From DATGMP01 sp035293565 (lineage in GTDB: Bacteria > Pseudomonadota > Alphaproteobacteria > BOG-932 > Roseiterribacteraceae): a DNA stretch of 9,713 nucleotides. Below the pieces are notes generated by a model. It did not search any database. It was not told where the DNA came from and worked only from the letters and a program-made list of their open reading frames with translations. The DNA lies in contig DATGMP010000086.1 of NCBI GenBank assembly GCA_035293565.1, forward strand, positions 1-9,713, given 5' to 3'. Below are positions 7,643 to 9,713 of this stretch, piece by piece. The first letter of the stretch is position 1; each line of letters starts with the position of its first letter. A program made the translations under genes and the position numbers.

Positions 7643-8191
7643 CTACTTGGAAGCCGTCGGCAGCGGAACCGGGGTGTCCGCGAGCGTATGTAGATAGGCG
7701 ATCACGTCGGCGCGCTCGCTCTCCTTCGGAATACCGGCGAAGCCCATTGCGGTGCCCGGAATAAAGCCCTTCGGATTGGTCAGGAACTGGTTGAGGTCGT
7801 CGTCGGTCCAGGTGCCGCCCTTGGCCTTCATGGCGGCGGTGAAGTTGAAGCCGCGGCCCTCGCCCTTGTGGTCGCCGACGATGCCCCAGAGATTCGGACC
7901 GACCCGGTTCGGCTCGCCCTTCGCAAAGGTATGGCAGGCCTGGCACTTCTTGGCCGCCGCTTCACCCTTCTGCACCGAGGCGGTCGCGAGCAGCTTCTCG
8001 ATCGGCTCTTCCTTCGCGGGTGCGGCTTCCTTGGCGCCGCCGGCGGCCTCTTCCTTGACCGCGATCTCGAAACCGGGCTTGGCCGGCTCGACCGGGGCAA
8101 ACAGCGCATTGGCGGTAAAGTTCATGACCAGCAGCACAAGGCAGCTGGCCAGGATCGCGCCGAGAATCTTGTTGAGTTCGAAGGAGTCCAT
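7643..8191 (-). CDS. cycM: Membrane-anchored cytochrome c, CycM type
   Basis: A class I c-type cytochrome with one haem, held in the inner membrane with its haem domain in the periplasm. In Bradyrhizobium CycM carries electrons from the bc1 complex to the aa3 cytochrome oxidase; that role is assigned here by family. The 182-residue protein has an uncleaved-type N-terminal anchor (about 9-31), with ELNKILGAILAS typical of the family. An Ala/Glu/Lys/Pro-rich linker (about 32-68) follows, then the haem motif CQACH (83-87) in KKCQACHTFAKGEPNRVGPNL. GTAMGFAG contains the likely axial Met149, and a final helix includes ERADVIAYLHTL (159-170). The length matches Bradyrhizobium CycM (about 180 residues). 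The ATG at 8191 has a weak purine-rich GGGGCGGAA upstream. The gene is divergent from kdsB and is followed by a hairpin, so it is probably monocistronic. The soluble c2/c550 cytochromes are a less likely identity because of the anchor. Confidence 0.93.
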   Translation of the reverse strand: MDSFELNKILGAILASCLVLLVMNFTANALFAPVEPAKPGFEIAVKEEAAGGAKEAAPAKEEPIEKLLATASVQKGEAAAKKCQACHTFAKGEPNRVGPNLWGIVGDHKGEGRGFNFTAAMKAKGGTWTDDDLNQFLTNPKGFIPGTAMGFAGIPKESERADVIAYLHTLADTPVPLPTASK

Positions 8192-8225
8192 GTTGAATTC
8201 CGCCCCAAGCCCAAAAGCTGTGATG

Positions 8226-8250
8226 AGGCCGGCTATAGCGGCCTTTTCTT
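8226..8250 (+). terminator. Terminator-like hairpin in the cycM leader
   Basis: On the plus strand perfect arms AGGCCG and CGGCCT enclose the loop GCTATAG and are followed by TTTTCTT, the form of a small intrinsic terminator. On that strand it would only stop transcripts leaving the antisense side of cycM, before kdsB. On the minus strand it lies 35-66 nt upstream of the cycM ATG and could act in the leader or promoter instead. Which strand it serves is not decided by the sequence. Confidence 0.35.
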
Positions 8251-8319
8251 CAAATCTGAGCCCCGGACCAGCGCGTTGGCACCACCCCTTCCGGGAAACA
8301 GCCTCGATCAGATATCGGT

Positions 8320-8347
8320 TTGCCCGTGCTCTGGCAACCCGTATAAG
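8320..8347 (+). promoter_or_regulatory. Putative sigma-70-type promoter of kdsB-pheA
   Basis: TTGCCC (8320-8325) and TATAAG (8342-8347) are separated by 16 nt, close to housekeeping promoters of alphaproteobacteria. Transcription would start near 8354, leaving a leader of about 53 nt before the preferred kdsB ATG at 8407. This also argues against the upstream ATG at 8359, which would be almost leaderless. Confidence 0.45.
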
Positions 8348-8406
8348 CGCTCCGGCTCATGTGCCGTCCCCACCCGTTTCAGGCCAATGAGGAGCCCCCG
8401 TTTCGG

Positions 8407-9147
8407 ATGCCCGACAGACGTATTTTGGTGCTGATCCCCGCCCGCATGGCCGCAACCCGTCTACCCGGCAAGCCGCTCAAGGATATCGCAGGCGTGCCGA
8501 TGATCGTGCATGTGCTGCGGCGGGCTGAAGAGGCCCGGATCGGACGCGTGGCGGTTGCAACCGATACAGCGGAGATCGCTGAAGCTGTGAGAGCCCATGG
8601 CGGCGAGGCCGTCATGACCCGTCCCGACCACCCCTCCGGCTCGGACCGCGTGTTCGAGGCAGCCTGCAAGCTCGATCCCGATGGCGAAGCCGAGATCGTC
8701 GTCAATCTGCAGGGCGATTTCCCGACCATTTCGGTCGAGAACATTCGCGACGTGCTGCCGCCGCTCGAGGATCCCGCGGTCGACATCGCAACCCTTGCCT
8801 CGCCCATCCACACCGCGGAGGAGGATTCCGCGCCGAGCGTGGTGAAGGCGGTCGGCAGCCCGCTCGGTGGGCGGCGCATGCGCGCGCTCTATTTCACCCG
8901 CGCCACCGCGCCCTATGGCGACGGACCGCGCTACCACCACATCGGCCTCTACGCCTATCGGCGCGCCGCGCTGGAGCGCTTCGTCAAGCTGCCGCCCTCG
9001 CCGCTGGAATTGCAGGAGAAGCTCGAGCAGCTGCGGGCGCTGGAGGCGGGCATGCGGATCGACATCACCATTGTCGACACGGTCCCTCGCGGGGTCGATA
9101 CCCCGGCAGACCTCGAGACCGCCCGCCAGATACTGGCCAAATCCTAG
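8407..9147 (+). CDS. kdsB: 3-deoxy-manno-octulosonate cytidylyltransferase (CMP-Kdo synthetase)
   Basis: Cytoplasmic enzyme that joins CTP and Kdo to give CMP-Kdo and pyrophosphate, the activated sugar for the inner core of lipopolysaccharide. The 246 residues match the family (E. coli KdsB 248). The nucleotide-binding N-terminus PARMAATRLPGKPL (11-24) is canonical. ATD (51-53), HPSGSDR (75-81) and NLQGDFP (100-106, usually VQGDEP) line the active site. HIGLYAYRR and the C-terminal LELQEKLEQLRALE are typical family blocks, and VDTPADLE closes the fold. An in-frame ATG at 8359 would add 16 residues with no family similarity; ATG 8407 gives MPDRRILVLIPAR, the usual beginning. A GAGGAG lies about 12 nt before it, farther than ideal. 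pheA follows after 21 nt, so the two are probably co-transcribed although their pathways differ. Confidence 0.95.
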   Translation: MPDRRILVLIPARMAATRLPGKPLKDIAGVPMIVHVLRRAEEARIGRVAVATDTAEIAEAVRAHGGEAVMTRPDHPSGSDRVFEAACKLDPDGEAEIVVNLQGDFPTISVENIRDVLPPLEDPAVDIATLASPIHTAEEDSAPSVVKAVGSPLGGRRMRALYFTRATAPYGDGPRYHHIGLYAYRRAALERFVKLPPSPLELQEKLEQLRALEAGMRIDITIVDTVPRGVDTPADLETARQILAKS

Positions 9148-9168
9148 GCTGCTGCTACAAGGCGGATC

Positions 9169-9713
9169 ATGACCCAGAAGCTGAAAATCGCGTTCCAGGG
9201 CGAGCCGGGCGCCAATTCCCATATCGCCATTGTCGAGGCCTATCCCGATGCGGAGCCGCTCCCCTGCGCGACCTTCGAGGACGCACTGTCGGCGATTTCC
9301 TCCGGGGAAGCCGAGCTCGGCATGATCCCGATCGAGAATTCGGTCGCCGGCCGCGTCGCCGACATCCATCACCTGCTGCCGGCCTCCGGCCTCTACATCA
9401 TCGGCGAGTGGTTCCTCCCCGTTCATCACCAGCTGATGGCGCCGCGCGGGGCGAAGCTTGCCGACATCAAGGCGGTGGAGAGCCATGTCCACGCGCTCGG
9501 CCAGTGCCGGCGCATCATCCGCGAGCGCGGCATCAAGCCGATCGTGTCGGGCGACACGGCGGGAGCCGCCCGCGATATCGCCGAGCGTGGCGACAAGACG
9601 ACGGCCGCGATCGCCTCGCGGCTTGCGGCCGAGATCTACGGCCTCGACATCCTGATCGAGAACATCGAGGACGAGGCCCACAACACCACGCGCTTCGTGG
9701 TGCTGGCGCGCGA
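9169..9713 (+). CDS. pheA: Prephenate dehydratase (partial, C-terminus beyond window)
   Basis: Converts prephenate to phenylpyruvate with loss of water and CO2, the committed step to phenylalanine, in the cytoplasm. 181 residues are visible. The protein opens directly with the catalytic domain, KIAFQGEPGANSH (6-18), so it has no N-terminal chorismate mutase as in the E. coli P-protein. Family blocks are FEDALSAISSGEAELGMIPIENSVAGRV (about 36-63), the ESHVHALGQC block (104-113, commonly SHPQALxQC), and NTTRF (172-176) with the catalytic Thr174 of the TRF motif. The C-terminal ACT domain that binds phenylalanine for feedback control is expected past the right edge. The ATG at 9169 has AAGG 6 nt upstream. 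It follows kdsB by 21 nt and is read in the same direction. Confidence 0.95.
   Translation, partial: MTQKLKIAFQGEPGANSHIAIVEAYPDAEPLPCATFEDALSAISSGEAELGMIPIENSVAGRVADIHHLLPASGLYIIGEWFLPVHHQLMAPRGAKLADIKAVESHVHALGQCRRIIRERGIKPIVSGDTAGAARDIAERGDKTTAAIASRLAAEIYGLDILIENIEDEAHNTTRFVVLAR

Larger units (their letters stand above)
8192..8406. other. Divergent promoter region between cycM and kdsB
   Basis: This 215-nt region separates the cycM start (minus) from the kdsB start (plus) and must hold both promoters. Toward kdsB there is a reasonable -35/-10 pair (8320-8347). Toward cycM I see no clear promoter pair; the only -10-like sequence, CTATAG, sits in the loop of a GC hairpin (8226-8244). I saw no gene or direct repeat in the region. 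Confidence 0.6.

Noticed and set aside
8359..8406. Longer kdsB start at ATG 8359
   Set aside because: The 16 extra residues do not resemble KdsB N-termini, and this ATG would sit about 5 nt from the predicted transcription start.
8461..9681. 406-codon open frame on the minus strand across kdsB and pheA
   Set aside because: kdsB and pheA have unmistakable family motifs on the plus strand; the antisense frame is a codon-bias shadow spanning two unrelated genes.
1..9713. Mobile elements, CRISPR arrays, tRNA/rRNA genes, phage or defence genes
   Set aside because: I saw no transposase or integrase motifs, no spaced direct repeats, no tRNA-like cloverleaf and no abrupt change in codon use; the genes are all core chromosomal functions.

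Overview
The window looks like ordinary chromosomal DNA of a GC-rich alphaproteobacterium, most likely in or near Bradyrhizobium/Rhodopseudomonas. The basis is the high GC content with G/C-ended codons, a CycM-type membrane-anchored cytochrome c, a prephenate dehydratase without a chorismate mutase domain, and a Yej peptide-transporter operon with two substrate-binding proteins as in rhizobia. The genus is an inference; there is no rRNA or marker gene to settle it.

Left and centre (1-7363, all minus strand, read right to left): a five-gene ABC importer operon in the order binding protein, binding protein, permease YejB, permease YejE, ATPase YejF. The genes are packed tightly. The two yejA genes meet or overlap, yejA and yejB are 3 nt apart, yejB and yejE share one base (TGATG), and yejE and yejF are 8 nt apart. 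YejF runs off the left edge after 415 residues. In relatives the Yej transporter imports oligopeptides and peptide-like antibiotics (microcin C) and helps cells survive host antimicrobial peptides. Both binding proteins carry twin-arginine signal peptides.

Middle (7364-8191): an intergenic region of 279 nt holds a terminator-like hairpin behind cycM and presumably the promoter of the yej operon. cycM (minus strand) encodes a cytochrome c with one haem and an N-terminal membrane anchor, expected to pass electrons from the bc1 complex to cytochrome oxidase.

Right (8192-9713): a 215-nt divergent intergenic region separates cycM from kdsB and pheA (plus strand), which are 21 nt apart and probably co-transcribed. 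KdsB activates Kdo for lipopolysaccharide; PheA makes phenylpyruvate for phenylalanine and is cut by the right edge.

I found no mobile element, CRISPR array, RNA gene or clearly novel system. The points worth a second look are modest: two diverged Tat-type binding proteins serving one pore, uncertain starts at the operon junctions, a cysteine-pair insert in YejE, a substitution in the KdsB QGDEP motif, and hairpins in the two intergenic regions.
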